A DNA stretch of 64,000 nt from Sulfurimonas sp. hsl 1-7 (GCF_030577135.1 NZ_JAUIRR010000003.1:369822-433821); one strand, 5' to 3'. Numbered from the stretch's first letter, positions 45,789 to 55,768 are shown. Notes: a model not told the origin generated them from the sequence alone. Made by a program: numbers and translations.

Positions 45789-48587
45789 TTACTTTAATTT
45801 GTTCACAAATTCTGGTAACAAATTTTTATTTTTATACTCTTGATAAGTATCCATCAAATAATCTATAGCTTTTTCATTATCACTTATTATCTCATTTAGT
45901 TCATCATACTGTATCTTACTTGCATATTGTATGGCTTTAATAGTTAACATTTTCATGGCGTATTGGTCTTGTTCAACCCCTAACTGTCTTGCATCATATA
46001 CATTTTCTAAATAAGCTAGATTAGAATCTAACTGATTCGATGTAAATACCCTTTCATCTATTAAACTTTTTTTCGACTTGCAATTCTCTTCAACTTTATT
46101 AATAATTTCATGCCAACCCATAATTTCTTCTACAAGCATTTCAATATTAGCTACTCTTGCACTATTTGAATAGTTTTTAGCTTTCTCTTCTTCTAATTCT
46201 TTACTCTCTCTATAGAATCTTGCAAATGCTAAATTAGCTTGATGTGCAACTCCTTTAGCAAATATCTCGCCTGTAATCAAATGGGGGCACAAACTACATT
46301 TATTTTCTCGTCCTGGTGGACATTCTACAGCTGGGCAAATTCCATGTATCATTGGCTTATAAAAAAGTGGGTCTTTAGTTAAGGCTATCATTGTTCCTAA
46401 TTCATAATCTTTTGAGTCTGTTGAATTTCTATGAAGTGAAAATAGTTTATGCTCTTTTAGTACTTGTTCTAACTTGCTACTGTCATTTTCATCATATGCT
46501 TGGGATAATTCATCTTTTGCATAACTATTTAATTTATCTACAGATGATTTAAGCTTTTTTTCTAAAGACTTCTTCTCTAATTTAATATAAACTCTTATCA
46601 TAGTATTAACATCTGTATGTCCACTTAATAAAGATACTAAATGCAATGAAAAACCTGCATCAATATACCTAGTGATTCCTGTAACTCGAATACTATGAAT
46701 ATCATATGCTACTCTAATTTTTTGTTTCATATACTCATCAGAAACTTTATCTATTTCCTCATAAGTTGTAAAAAAATTCTTTCTGGCTTTATTTTTTTCA
46801 CCATCTCGCAACCAAGCTACTTTGGGTAAATACTCAATTTCACCTTTTTCATATTTTTGATTCAATTCCATTTGATAAATACATAATACTTTTTTGTGAT
46901 AGGATGCGTGAACCCCTTTGTCCATAGGTCTATTGGAACCATGTAATAGCATCAAGGGTATAATATTTTCCCAAGGTGTATTTTTATCTCGGTTATATAC
47001 TACAGGTTTTAAATGTGGGAAGTACTCCTTATGCCATTTTAAAAAAGGCTCAAAAATATTAAGGTCTTCCCATACATTAGGTATCTCTTGTAATTGTTTA
47101 CGGTTTACATTTTTATCTGTATTAATCACAAAAGATTGTATATGCCCATAATGATCGTAAACAAAAGATTTGTCTCTACATAAATTCCGAATTTGAGCAC
47201 CTCTTAAAGGTATAAATAGGTGCATTAAATACATAATTGGTAACACAGGATAGACATTCTTATGTGGCCACCAACTTAAATCAGCTTTTTCTGGATCCCA
47301 ATATGAATTTCTCTGTGGAGGTCTATCTTTAACTATCTCAACTAATGCTTTTAACATATCTTCAGGCATTGCATTTCGAAAAGATTTCGTATTTTGCATG
47401 CTTTTTATTTTTGGAGTATTTTTCTTTGCTTTTTTTGTATAGATATGTAAATATTCTAAGAATCTAGCTGTTAATGATATTATGTCAGCTTTTGTACTGT
47501 TAGCAACTGATAATGACTCTACATAATTTTTAATGTAATTTTTATTTTGAAAATCGAAAATTATATCTACCAACTCTTCATCTAATTCTTCATATGGATA
47601 ATATCTAATTAGATATTTTAAAAAGTGTGAAAAACAGGTTACATATACTTTTATAGTAGCAATAGCTAGACCATCAACTTCGTACATATACTTCATAAAT
47701 TCTTGAGCATTTATTTTCGTTTGGACTAAACTAGGATATGTCTCATAGCTAATAAAATCAAATAACTGATCATATTCCAATTCTATGACATCTGGAACAT
47801 ATTCATTTTTTTGCTGAATAAGTAGTTCTTGTGGATGAAGGATATCTTCTCTCCCCTGCTCTATTAGAAAATATCGAAGTTCTCTACTCATTTTTAAAGT
47901 GGCTTTTTTCTTACTGTCTGCACCTTGATAATATTTTGAAATAAAATCATATATATTTACGATTGATTCTTCTGAAACTGCATTTACGGAATTCCAACTT
48001 GTTGCTGTTATAAGATAAGACATAGTATTATATTTGTCTTTTTGGGAGAACTTCAGCTTTTTTTCGAGTAAATCAACTAACTCATTGTTCTGAATAAATG
48101 TATTCCAACCCTTTTTTCTAATATAGCCTTCAACATGAAATGTTGCAGGGAATAAAAGATGTTTTCTATCCCATTCATATATCAAAAATTTATCTATTAT
48201 TTGAGAAATCGTATATTTATTAGTAAATTTTTGTTTAGTTTTTGTATACAAAAAATCAATGAAAAACTTGTAATCAGCTTTTGCCAAATATTGATATGTT
48301 TGGTCACTCAAATATTCTACGTCGAAAACTTTGAACTCATTATTTTTCATTCCTAAAAACTCTTGTAAAGGAACTTCTAAATGAAAAAACAGTTTACTAC
48401 CTGGAGTATATTGTTCAACTGTCTTAAATTTCTTACCTATAAAATTTTGATTAAATGTACATAGGAATAAATCACAAAAATCCAGCCAATTATCTAAAAA
48501 ATTTTCTACTGCATCTTTTCTAATAACAAAGTTATTTGAGCAGTTAACACTTGGTATATAATCTACATATTCAATCCCATAATTCAC
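45789..48587 (-). CDS. Large tyrosine recombinase (TnpB-like)
   Basis: 932 residues. The catalytic region has Arg462 in PLRGAQIRNL, His631 and Arg634 in DIHSIRVTG, His657 in SGHTDVNTM and Tyr667 in RVYIKL. After the catalytic domain comes a zinc-ribbon-like site (Cys751, 756, 764 and 767, as in CPAVECPPG and CSLCPHL). It corresponds to TnpB of Tn554-type elements, which cut and join DNA at the element ends. Its start overlaps the 196-residue gene by four bases. Confidence 0.85.
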   Translation of the reverse strand: MNYGIEYVDYIPSVNCSNNFVIRKDAVENFLDNWLDFCDLFLCTFNQNFIGKKFKTVEQYTPGSKLFFHLEVPLQEFLGMKNNEFKVFDVEYLSDQTYQYLAKADYKFFIDFLYTKTKQKFTNKYTISQIIDKFLIYEWDRKHLLFPATFHVEGYIRKKGWNTFIQNNELVDLLEKKLKFSQKDKYNTMSYLITATSWNSVNAVSEESIVNIYDFISKYYQGADSKKKATLKMSRELRYFLIEQGREDILHPQELLIQQKNEYVPDVIELEYDQLFDFISYETYPSLVQTKINAQEFMKYMYEVDGLAIATIKVYVTCFSHFLKYLIRYYPYEELDEELVDIIFDFQNKNYIKNYVESLSVANSTKADIISLTARFLEYLHIYTKKAKKNTPKIKSMQNTKSFRNAMPEDMLKALVEIVKDRPPQRNSYWDPEKADLSWWPHKNVYPVLPIMYLMHLFIPLRGAQIRNLCRDKSFVYDHYGHIQSFVINTDKNVNRKQLQEIPNVWEDLNIFEPFLKWHKEYFPHLKPVVYNRDKNTPWENIIPLMLLHGSNRPMDKGVHASYHKKVLCIYQMELNQKYEKGEIEYLPKVAWLRDGEKNKARKNFFTTYEEIDKVSDEYMKQKIRVAYDIHSIRVTGITRYIDAGFSLHLVSLLSGHTDVNTMIRVYIKLEKKSLEKKLKSSVDKLNSYAKDELSQAYDENDSSKLEQVLKEHKLFSLHRNSTDSKDYELGTMIALTKDPLFYKPMIHGICPAVECPPGRENKCSLCPHLITGEIFAKGVAHQANLAFARFYRESKELEEEKAKNYSNSARVANIEMLVEEIMGWHEIINKVEENCKSKKSLIDERVFTSNQLDSNLAYLENVYDARQLGVEQDQYAMKMLTIKAIQYASKIQYDELNEIISDNEKAIDYLMDTYQEYKNKNLLPEFVNKLK

Positions 48588-49174
48588 AGAGTATCCTTTA
48601 CAATCCCCAGCTTGTGAAGTATCATTCCATCTAATAATAAAGTATCATATATCGATAGTTTTAAACTACTCGTATTACTATCGATATATGTTATATTTTC
48701 CAATAACAACGTGTTGACTATATCTTTTAGTGCATGCTTGAAGAGATGCCCCTCTTCATCAATATTTATACCTTGCAAAATAGTTTTTTGCTCCATAAAT
48801 TCTTGTTCTTGATAATCTTGTTGTTTATCTTTTAAAATTTTGTTTTCATCTTTTAATAAACTATACTTAACTCTTAATGAAGCTAATTGAATTCTAATAT
48901 CGGCTTCAGAATAATCTTTTAATGTAGTATGCGTGTTTATATTTTTATAATGTGAAGCTTCATCAACCAATCCTCTATAAATCTCATTTTTTGAAATTGC
49001 ACTAGGTGTTAATCCTTTTTGCTTTTTGGATACATCTGCTAAATCGAATGTCACCCGTGATACTGAAGATTGATTTACAATTCCCCCTAAACCTTGAATA
49101 TGTTTAATAGCATCTTTAATCAACTCAATAGATATCTCTTTTTGTGATTGTTGATATTTACTTGCATTACTCAC
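48584..49174 (-). CDS. Coiled-coil recombination accessory protein (TnpC-like)
   Basis: 196 residues with a long helical segment (about 108-140, DIRIQLASLRVKYSLLKDENK...) typical of the TnpC/DUF6262-type proteins that accompany Tn554-like recombinases; the N-terminus resembles a small DNA-binding domain (SVSRVTFDLADVS). TnpC of Tn554 affects orientation and efficiency of transposition. Here it lies between the two recombinases, whereas Tn554 has it last. Both neighbours overlap it by four bases. Confidence 0.75.
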   Translation of the reverse strand: MSNASKYQQSQKEISIELIKDAIKHIQGLGGIVNQSSVSRVTFDLADVSKKQKGLTPSAISKNEIYRGLVDEASHYKNINTHTTLKDYSEADIRIQLASLRVKYSLLKDENKILKDKQQDYQEQEFMEQKTILQGINIDEEGHLFKHALKDIVNTLLLENITYIDSNTSSLKLSIYDTLLLDGMILHKLGIVKDTL

Positions 49175-50493
49175 TGTTCACCCTCACTCTCTATTTCTTT
49201 ATTTGAAAAAACACTTTTTGCAGCCTTTGATAATTCTAGTTTAATGGTCTCACTTGTTACATTGAAATACCTCATTGTGGATGATAAAGCCCTATGTCCC
49301 ATTGCTTCCTGTGTATATACTATAAGTGAATCATCATTGGTATTAATATAATGTTCGGCCATTACAACACCAAACATATGTCTCAAAGAGTGTAAATCTA
49401 ATTTTTCTAATATTAAATACTTTGGATACTTTTTCAATAAAATTTTGATGTGTTTTTTGAATGATTTAGATATATTGCTTTTCCTCAACCTATTACCTGT
49501 ATTAGTTATAAAGAAAAATGGATGCCTAGGTACTCTTCTATGTTCTTGAACATACTGTTTACTTTGATAATGCCGAAAAAAACTTTCAAAAAATATCTTT
49601 TTATATTTAACTGGGTCTAACCAATATAATGCGGAGTAATTAGTTGGTATTGGATATTTAAATTGTAGATCTGGTGCACAATGAGGCTTCGTTACAGTTG
49701 TATCTATTCTATATTCATCAAGTAACCATTTTCTTCTAGATTTACCATATATATCTTGCGTATCAGACTGTGGAGAAATCAACCAGACATCTTGATTTTC
49801 AAAGTCTATGTCATTTGTCGTTAGATTAAGGGTCTGTCCTATCCTTGCACTACAAATAGCACATAAAATATATATCATTTTTTCCCTATCACTAGCCAGT
49901 TCTAATAGCTCGTCAAAAAGTTCAAAAGGGAATGCTTTTATTTCAAAACTATCAACTATTTTATATGGCTTAACCAGATCCATTCTTGCACCAAAAGTCT
50001 CAAGGTAATTTTTTGACTTTTTTATTTGTATTCCAGAGAGAAAACTGTTTGCACTTTTATGTCTCTCATATAAATAGTTTATGTATTTTTCATTATATAT
50101 AAGATCATTTTCTTCTGTAAATTGAAAATAAGATTTAATACCTGCTATTTCTTTATTTATGGTGGATTTTTTCTTTGGCTTTGAACTAGATACTACGACT
50201 CTAATTTCATCTTTAAAATCTGTATCGAACTTCTTTACTTGAATTTCATAACCATTCAAAAGACTTTTTCGATAATTTGCCAAGTAAAATTTAAAATCAT
50301 TATTATCAGGCTTTACATAGAGACTATATAACCAAAATTTTTCCATGCTAGACATAAAACTTGAGATGGTATTATGAGTAACATTCCTTATCTCTTTTAG
50401 CCAAATGGACCATTCATAAGAATCCATTAAATCTATCACTTCATTATTATATACGGTAGATATGATATAACCGTTATGATACGACAACAACAC
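49171..50493 (-). CDS. Tyrosine recombinase (TnpA-like)
   Basis: 440 residues. The catalytic set is complete: Arg217 in CSARIGQTLNL, His368 and Arg371 in HSLRHMFG, His400 in MGHRALSSTM and nucleophile Tyr409 in RYFNV. The N-terminal 180 residues form the SAM-like core-binding domain. It corresponds to TnpA of Tn554 and heads the recombination operon. The start is GTG at 50493 with AAGGA at six bases. It probably acts on the junctions at 32495 and 50683. Confidence 0.88.
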   Translation of the reverse strand: MLLSYHNGYIISTVYNNEVIDLMDSYEWSIWLKEIRNVTHNTISSFMSSMEKFWLYSLYVKPDNNDFKFYLANYRKSLLNGYEIQVKKFDTDFKDEIRVVVSSSKPKKKSTINKEIAGIKSYFQFTEENDLIYNEKYINYLYERHKSANSFLSGIQIKKSKNYLETFGARMDLVKPYKIVDSFEIKAFPFELFDELLELASDREKMIYILCAICSARIGQTLNLTTNDIDFENQDVWLISPQSDTQDIYGKSRRKWLLDEYRIDTTVTKPHCAPDLQFKYPIPTNYSALYWLDPVKYKKIFFESFFRHYQSKQYVQEHRRVPRHPFFFITNTGNRLRKSNISKSFKKHIKILLKKYPKYLILEKLDLHSLRHMFGVVMAEHYINTNDDSLIVYTQEAMGHRALSSTMRYFNVTSETIKLELSKAAKSVFSNKEIESEGEQ

Positions 50494-50674
50494 GTTAATT
50501 CCTTGTATTAATATGTTGAAGTTTAGCTATAAAAACTCATCCTGTAAAAAAAGTACACATTTTGTGTAGTTTTAATTTCATAGTATCTTAGAATGTAGTT
50601 TATTTGACTATTTCTTTTTATTTAACTATTATTTTTTTAATTTATTTAGGAAAAATTCATAACTTCATAATATA
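50494..50674. other. Right end of the island
   Basis: AT-rich 180 bp without a gene, upstream of the recombinase operon. It holds a dyad TACACA-TTT-TGTGTA (50554-50568), a possible regulatory site, and TATGAA motifs on the minus strand (50656-50661 and 50664-50669, plus CTATGAAA at 50576-50583) facing those of the left end. The core on the comM strand is GATGTA (50684-50679). From memory, GATGTA is also the core hexamer of Tn554 attachment. Confidence 0.45.
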
Positions 50675-50896
50675 TTAGTACATCTCTGAGGGAGCTAACA
50701 AAAAGGTGATTCTCTTAGGTGGGAATTTGTACTCATTACTTAAAAGTGCCGACTTGATCCGCTCTTTTGCCTCCGTAATAGCAGTAGAAGCAAGTCCTAC
50801 GATCGAAAAAGACGGAAGTCCTTTTGTTAAAGTACACTCCACATCAACAACTCTAGCCTCTATCCCTTCTAACGTTGCACAAGATATCTTTTTCAT
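50675..50896 (-). pseudogene. comM: comM, 5' part, truncated by the island
   Basis: 73 codons: MKKISCATLEGIEARVV...SNEYKFPPKRITFLLAPSEMY then TAA inside the element. The segment GLPSFSIVGL and RITFLLAPSEM equal the ComM N-terminus (E. coli ITINLAPADL). The remainder is at 31191-32498. Rejoining at GAG-ATG-T restores the frame. It should give only a non-functional peptide now. Confidence 0.92.
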
Positions 50897-51035
50897 TCTA
50901 AAACCTTTGAAAATTTCAACTATCTTAACAACTTCCTACCACTCTTTTTAGTTTTATTGCAAAATGAAATATTTTACTATTGCTTTGTTGTAAAAAAAGG
51001 TGTAATATGCGTAACTTTATACATAGAGGGTTTAT

Positions 51036-51758
51036 TTGATCCAAATTAGTGAAAATATCTTTTTAGATAAGCATATCTTTGAGCTTGATATTCCTACAGC
51101 ATTTCTTCCAAGTCCTTACAAACAATTTCCATTTTTAGTAATCAAAAATTTTCTAAAATTACATGAATTACCTCTTTTTGTAAATGATATCTACGAGGAT
51201 GAGGATGCTGAAATTGCAAAAGTAAAATCTGAAGTTATTTTAGGTGTAGTTGAACCAAAAGTTGTCAAAAAATATAGAGATACAAAAATATACACTATAA
51301 GCGAATATCTCAACAATCTCTACCATCTGAGATTTCAAGAATATCAGTCGCAAATTGAGGACTATTTCAATATAGCGATCACCCTTTCTACCGAATTACA
51401 GGCCTTGGAGTATAAAAAAGGGGGCTTTTATGTACAACATGCCGATGATTCAAATGCCATCGTCGATGAAAATAAGAATATTATAGCTTACCATCCCGTT
51501 GCACCCCAAAGAAAAATAACAACCGTTTTGTTTGCGACATCTTATAGCGAGAATCCAGATAATAAACATTCATTTAAAGGTGGTGAATTGGTATTTAACT
51601 TTTTAAAAGATAAGGATGGAAAAACGATAGAGTTTAAAGCTGATGCGGGAGATATGATCATATTTCCAAGTAATCCATACTTTTCACATGAAGTAAAAGA
51701 GGTAGAAGCGGGTTATAGACTAACGTTAGTACAATGGCATAATGCCATTCTCAACTAA
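51036..51758 (+). CDS. 2-oxoglutarate/Fe(II) dioxygenase (prolyl-hydroxylase-like)
   Basis: 240 residues with the iron triad HxD (His135, Asp137 in YVQHADD) and His218, plus Arg228 for 2-oxoglutarate (FSHEVKEVEAGYRLTLVQWH), in a P4H/PiuC-like double-stranded beta-helix. The substrate is unknown; the family hydroxylates proteins or small molecules. The start is TTG at 51036 with GAGG upstream. It is divergent from the original comM start, so it is a normal chromosomal neighbour outside the island. Confidence 0.75.
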   Translation: MIQISENIFLDKHIFELDIPTAFLPSPYKQFPFLVIKNFLKLHELPLFVNDIYEDEDAEIAKVKSEVILGVVEPKVVKKYRDTKIYTISEYLNNLYHLRFQEYQSQIEDYFNIAITLSTELQALEYKKGGFYVQHADDSNAIVDENKNIIAYHPVAPQRKITTVLFATSYSENPDNKHSFKGGELVFNFLKDKDGKTIEFKADAGDMIIFPSNPYFSHEVKEVEAGYRLTLVQWHNAILN

Positions 51759-51764
51759 CAGCTT

Positions 51765-52286
51765 TTATTTCCCTTTACGCTCTTTTTGTAGTCTTTTATA
51801 CTCTTTTTCAAATTTTTTACGTCTAGAGTATGAGAGTTTATCTATAAAGAGTATCCCCTCTAAGTGATCCATCTCATGTTGAATAGCAATGGCTAAAAGT
51901 CCATCAGCTTCAAGTGACTTAGTGTTTCCATGACGATCTTGATAGTTAATCTTGATCGTTTCGTGGCGTTTTACATCTTCATAAAATTGAGGGACACTTA
52001 AACACCCCTCCTGATAAGTTGTTTCACCATCTGTTTCAATTACAACAGGGTTGATAATCTCAATCAGATTTTCATCCGGCTGGTTACCCTCTTCATCAGG
52101 AATATTAAGGATCAATACACGCACAGGATGTGCTACTTGAATCGCGGCTAAACCTATACCATTTGTTTCGATCATCATAGGATACATAGCATCTAGGAGA
52201 GTATGAAGTGTTTCATCAAAACACTCAACCTCTATAGATTTCTCACGTAATCTTTTATCTGGATACTCAACAATAGTTAAATTCAT
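51765..52286 (-). CDS. def: Peptide deformylase
   Basis: Removes the formyl group from nascent proteins. Three motifs are complete: GIGLAAIQV, QEGCLSVP and HEMDHLEG, whose cysteine and two histidines hold the metal. 173 residues. It follows the GGDEF-like gene by 7 bp and lies in a minus-strand run through clpP and tig. Confidence 0.96.
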   Translation of the reverse strand: MNLTIVEYPDKRLREKSIEVECFDETLHTLLDAMYPMMIETNGIGLAAIQVAHPVRVLILNIPDEEGNQPDENLIEIINPVVIETDGETTYQEGCLSVPQFYEDVKRHETIKINYQDRHGNTKSLEADGLLAIAIQHEMDHLEGILFIDKLSYSRRKKFEKEYKRLQKERKGK

Positions 52287-52293
52287 TTTTCCC

Positions 52294-53346
52294 CTATCTT
52301 AATGACACCGCGTAGTCAGTCTTTTTATCTTCATAGGCTTTGGCAATACCATCTAAAGCAGAAACCACTATCTCTTCAACAGAGTAATTACTGTCAATGT
52401 TTGTAATCCCTATAGATATTTTTAACTGTATTTCACGATCCGCCAAAAAGAAGTTAGAGTTTGAAACAAGTTCACTTAAACGGATAGCTGCACGTTTTGC
52501 ATTGTCTAAGTCTGTATGTTTTAAAAGCATAGAGAATACTCCGCCGCCGTAATGAGCAACAATATCGCTACGTCTTGATGTTTTTAACAATAGTCTTGCT
52601 ATAGTTCTCGTCATAAGTACGATAGCTTTATCGTTTTTAACGCTCTTTTTCAAAGTACCGTCTAGTTCGATCATCATTAAAGAACTTTTGTGTTTAAACT
52701 CAGTAATTAAACTTATCTCTTGCTCTATTTTAGTTAATAGATAACGTTTGTTATATACACCAAACTTATTATCAAAGATAGTCTCATTCTCTACAGTTTT
52801 AACAATTGTAGCCGTCTCGTCGTAGATATCTTTCATCTTAGAACTTTGAGTTTTTAGGATAGAGTTGAGTTTTGACACATCACCCTCTAATACACCTATC
52901 ACACTAAGTGCTTCTTTTGCATCAGGGCTTGATGAAAGTTCCTCTTTTCTTTTTTCAAGTATCTTATTCATTAATGCCATATTTTTGTATAAGTTGGCAG
53001 TCACTCCTAAAATACTCTTAATAGACAAAAATCCCTGCTTTAGATTTTGTTCTAAAGCGATAGTATTTTCATCATCATTACTCTCTTCTAGTTCTAACAT
53101 AGAATGTATCTGACGTCTGAGGTTTTCACTTTTATCTTCTAAAAGTCTGTCAAAATAAAGTGAAAAATTATTTGGCGTCGGTGGTAGATTATCTGCGATA
53201 AGTGATGCTAAGACCTCTTTTGCATAGATCTCAACATCGCTTGATGGATTATCAATATCGAAGGGTTGTACTGCAGGCATCTCCTCAGTATTAGTTTCAG
53301 GTTCATCTAGATTTCTTCTAGCTTTTTTTCTCAGTGTGCCCGACAT
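52294..53346 (-). CDS. Degenerate GGDEF-domain protein
   Basis: 350 residues. After a long helical N-terminus (about 40-190), FGVYNKRYLLTKIEQEI opens a GGDEF domain, but the active-site loop reads HYGGGVFSML instead of GG(D/E)EF, so diguanylate cyclase activity is unlikely. The remaining fold (LKISIGITNI, ALDGIAKAYEDKK) is kept. It may bind c-di-GMP or act as a scaffold. It is within the def-clpP-tig run, 9 bp after clpP. Confidence 0.78.
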   Translation of the reverse strand: MSGTLRKKARRNLDEPETNTEEMPAVQPFDIDNPSSDVEIYAKEVLASLIADNLPPTPNNFSLYFDRLLEDKSENLRRQIHSMLELEESNDDENTIALEQNLKQGFLSIKSILGVTANLYKNMALMNKILEKRKEELSSSPDAKEALSVIGVLEGDVSKLNSILKTQSSKMKDIYDETATIVKTVENETIFDNKFGVYNKRYLLTKIEQEISLITEFKHKSSLMMIELDGTLKKSVKNDKAIVLMTRTIARLLLKTSRRSDIVAHYGGGVFSMLLKHTDLDNAKRAAIRLSELVSNSNFFLADREIQLKISIGITNIDSNYSVEEIVVSALDGIAKAYEDKKTDYAVSLR

Positions 53347-53355
53347 GACAGCCCC

Positions 53356-53946
53356 CTATTCTCTCTCACTTTTAGTTAGTACTTCATCGATCATACCATA
53401 CTCTTTTGCTTCTTTAGCACTCATAAAGTTATCACGATCAGTATCTTTTTCAACAGTTGTGATTTTTTGCCCCGTATTTTTGGCTAAAATCTCATTTAAC
53501 TCTTTTTTCATACGTAAAATCTCTTTAGCTTGGATCTCAATATCAGTTGCCTGACCTTGAGCACCGCCTAGAGGTTGATGGATCATAATTCTAGCATGTG
53601 GAAGAGCATAACGCTTCCCTTTTTCACCAGAACTTAATAAAAAAGCACCCATTGATGCAGCTTGACCTATACAGATTGTTACTACATTCGGGCGGATATA
53701 ATTCATAGTATCATATATAGCCATACCAGCAGTAACAACACCGCCCGGTGAATTGATATAAAAGTAGATATCTTTTTCCGGATCTTCCGCCTCTAGAAAA
53801 AGTAGTTGCGCTACAATTGTTGAAGAAACAGCATCGTTTACTTCACCGCTTAACATAACGATTCTATCTTTTAATAAACGTGAATAGATATCATAACTTC
53901 TCTCTCCACGACCGGTTTTTTCTATTACGTATGGTATATAGCTCAT
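53356..53946 (-). CDS. clpP: ATP-dependent Clp protease proteolytic subunit
   Basis: Serine protease chamber of ClpXP/ClpAP. Triad: Ser98 in [11 protein letters not shown], His123 in MIHQPLGG and Asp172 in TDRDNFMS. 196 residues. It follows tig by one base, as is common, since trigger factor and ClpP are often linked. Confidence 0.97.
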   Translation of the reverse strand: MSYIPYVIEKTGRGERSYDIYSRLLKDRIVMLSGEVNDAVSSTIVAQLLFLEAEDPEKDIYFYINSPGGVVTAGMAIYDTMNYIRPNVVTICIGQAASMGAFLLSSGEKGKRYALPHARIMIHQPLGGAQGQATDIEIQAKEILRMKKELNEILAKNTGQKITTVEKDTDRDNFMSAKEAKEYGMIDEVLTKSERE

Positions 53947-53947
53947 A

Positions 53948-55246
53948 TTACTCTTCTATTTTTTTATTTAATAAAGTTGTTAAAACTCTATCTTCTACCA
54001 TTGACATTTGTACTGCAGGTAAGTATCCAGCTTCTTTATATTGCTCATATACTTTTTGTGGATCTTGACCCATTTGCATAGCTTCAAAGTAGATAGTTTG
54101 CATTAACTCTTGCTCATTTACAGAAACACCCATATCTTGTGCTAAAGCATCGATGATAAATGTAGCTTTTACACTTCTTTTTGCTTCGTCACGGAAAGTT
54201 TCACGAAGTTCTGTTAATTTGTCAGCGTTTTCACGAAGCTCTTTAATCTCATCTTCGCTCATAGTTCTTGCTTTGTTGTTAAGAGCCATATCAATCTCTT
54301 GCTCAACAACGAAATCTGGAAGCTCGAAATCTAAAGAATCAACAAGTTTTTCTAAAAGTTTTGGTTTTAACTCTTCATTGTAAAGTTTCCCTAAACCTTC
54401 TTGTTCCATAGCTTTTTTAACTTCTGAAGTCAGTTTTTCTAAGTTAGCTTCTTCATCACCTGGAAGGAATTTTTTTGCTAGTTCATCATCAATTTCAACT
54501 TCACCTTTTACTTTAATGTCGTTTACTTTTACTTTGAACATTACAGGTTTACCAGCAAGTTTATCTGAACCGTAATTTTCCGGGAAAGTTACGTTAATCT
54601 CAACTTCTTCATCACGTTTAACACCGATAAGTTGATCTTCAAAACCTGGAATAAATTGACCGCTACCAAGTAATAGTTCGTGACCTTGTGCAGCACCACC
54701 TTCAAAAGCTTCACCATCAAGGAAACCTTCAAAATCGATAACAGCAGTATCACCCTCTTTCATTTTACGGTTACGTTTTACACTCTCTAAAGGTGCTTGA
54801 CCTTCTGCTAACTCTTTGATTCTAGCTGTAACGTCTTTATCTGTAATTTCCGGCTTTTTAAAGTCAGGTGTACAAGAATCAACATCACCAAGCTCAATAA
54901 CTGGACGCATAGCAACTTTGATAGCTACTTCAATTTTATCATCAGATTTATCAAACTTAGAAATTGTAGGTTCACCGATAAGCTCTTCATTTTTAACACC
55001 AAGCTCATCTAAACCTTGGTTAAGTACTTGACGTAAAGATTCAGACTCAGCATCTTCTACAAGTTTTTGCCCGTATTGTTGTTTGATAACTGCTACAGGT
55101 ACTTTCCCTTTTCTAAAACCCTGAACGTTAGCAGTCTTAGATAATTGCTTTGCTATTTTCTCAACATTAGCATTTACCTCATCAGTAGAGATAGTGGCTG
55201 TGATCTCAGCATTAGCACTATTAATTTTGTTTGATTTGATATCCAT
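53948..55246 (-). CDS. tig: Trigger factor
   Basis: Ribosome-bound chaperone and prolyl isomerase. The N-terminal ribosome-binding domain ([12 protein letters not shown], with the GFRKGKVP signature), a PPIase domain ([17 protein letters not shown]...[12 protein letters not shown]) and a C-terminal domain are in order. I use ATG at 55246 (432 residues), which has AAAGG at good spacing; a frame open to 55285 would add 13 residues without a ribosome site. It heads the clpP run. Confidence 0.96.
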   Translation of the reverse strand: MDIKSNKINSANAEITATISTDEVNANVEKIAKQLSKTANVQGFRKGKVPVAVIKQQYGQKLVEDAESESLRQVLNQGLDELGVKNEELIGEPTISKFDKSDDKIEVAIKVAMRPVIELGDVDSCTPDFKKPEITDKDVTARIKELAEGQAPLESVKRNRKMKEGDTAVIDFEGFLDGEAFEGGAAQGHELLLGSGQFIPGFEDQLIGVKRDEEVEINVTFPENYGSDKLAGKPVMFKVKVNDIKVKGEVEIDDELAKKFLPGDEEANLEKLTSEVKKAMEQEGLGKLYNEELKPKLLEKLVDSLDFELPDFVVEQEIDMALNNKARTMSEDEIKELRENADKLTELRETFRDEAKRSVKATFIIDALAQDMGVSVNEQELMQTIYFEAMQMGQDPQKVYEQYKEAGYLPAVQMSMVEDRVLTTLLNKKIEE

Positions 55247-55309
55247 CAATTTCCTTTGCACTATTATATTATTTTGGGCAATCATACCAAAAATGTACTT
55301 TTATTACGA

Positions 55310-55768
55310 TTAATTTTTACACAAATGCGTTTTAAGGTTCAATATCAGGAGCCATAAAACCCCTATATCTATCACCACATCGGCAAAATTAAATACGGCA
55401 AAATCAAATCCACAGTGCCAATACACCATATCGACAACCCCGCCATGAATAAACCTGTCATAGATATTTGAGATAGCCCCGCCGATAATTATCCCTGTTG
55501 GAAACGCATAACATAGCTTTTTGAGATAAATTATATATCCAAATACCCCTATTACTAAAACCAACTGAATATATTTAAGATACTCACCTAATGATGCAAA
55601 CATCGAAAATGCCACACCTTTGTTATACACTAATATAAAATCTATACATTCAGTGTAGTAACGAAAACCTTCTACAAAAAGCGTTTTAATATTTTGATCA
55701 ACTATAAATATTCCCGCAATACTAAAAAGGAGAATTGCCCATAATCTTATTTGCAAATTTTTATCCAT
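55310..55768 (-). CDS. lspA: Lipoprotein signal peptidase
   Basis: Cleaves lipoprotein signal peptides. Four hydrophobic spans, with the aspartates in [18 protein letters not shown] and [11 protein letters not shown] forming the aspartic-protease pair. 152 residues. It overlaps glmM by 8 bp. Confidence 0.95.
   Translation of the reverse strand: MDKNLQIRLWAILLFSIAGIFIVDQNIKTLFVEGFRYYTECIDFILVYNKGVAFSMFASLGEYLKYIQLVLVIGVFGYIIYLKKLCYAFPTGIIIGGAISNIYDRFIHGGVVDMVYWHCGFDFAVFNFADVVIDIGVLWLLILNLKTHLCKN

Larger units (their letters stand above)
32495..50683. mobile_element. About 18.2-kb integrative island inserted in comM, Tn554-like
   Basis: Bounds are taken from the comM fragments that face each other, with ATGT shared at both junctions (plus-strand ACAT at 32495-32498 and 50680-50683). 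Cargo is AT-rich and unlike the flanking core genes; the right end carries two tyrosine recombinases and a coiled-coil protein. There are no long terminal repeats and no target duplication beyond the shared bases, as in Tn554-family elements. Conjugation and replication genes are absent, so it is an integrative, not self-transmissible, element. The interior carries a CBASS operon, a DNase, regulators and orphans. Confidence 0.85.

Noticed and set aside
46918..50008. Plus-strand frames inside the recombinase genes
   Set aside because: They are antisense to genes with complete catalytic motifs and have no ribosome sites.
32495..50683. Interpreting the island as a prophage or ICE
   Set aside because: No capsid, terminase, relaxase or type IV secretion genes are seen. 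Only a recombination module and cargo are present.
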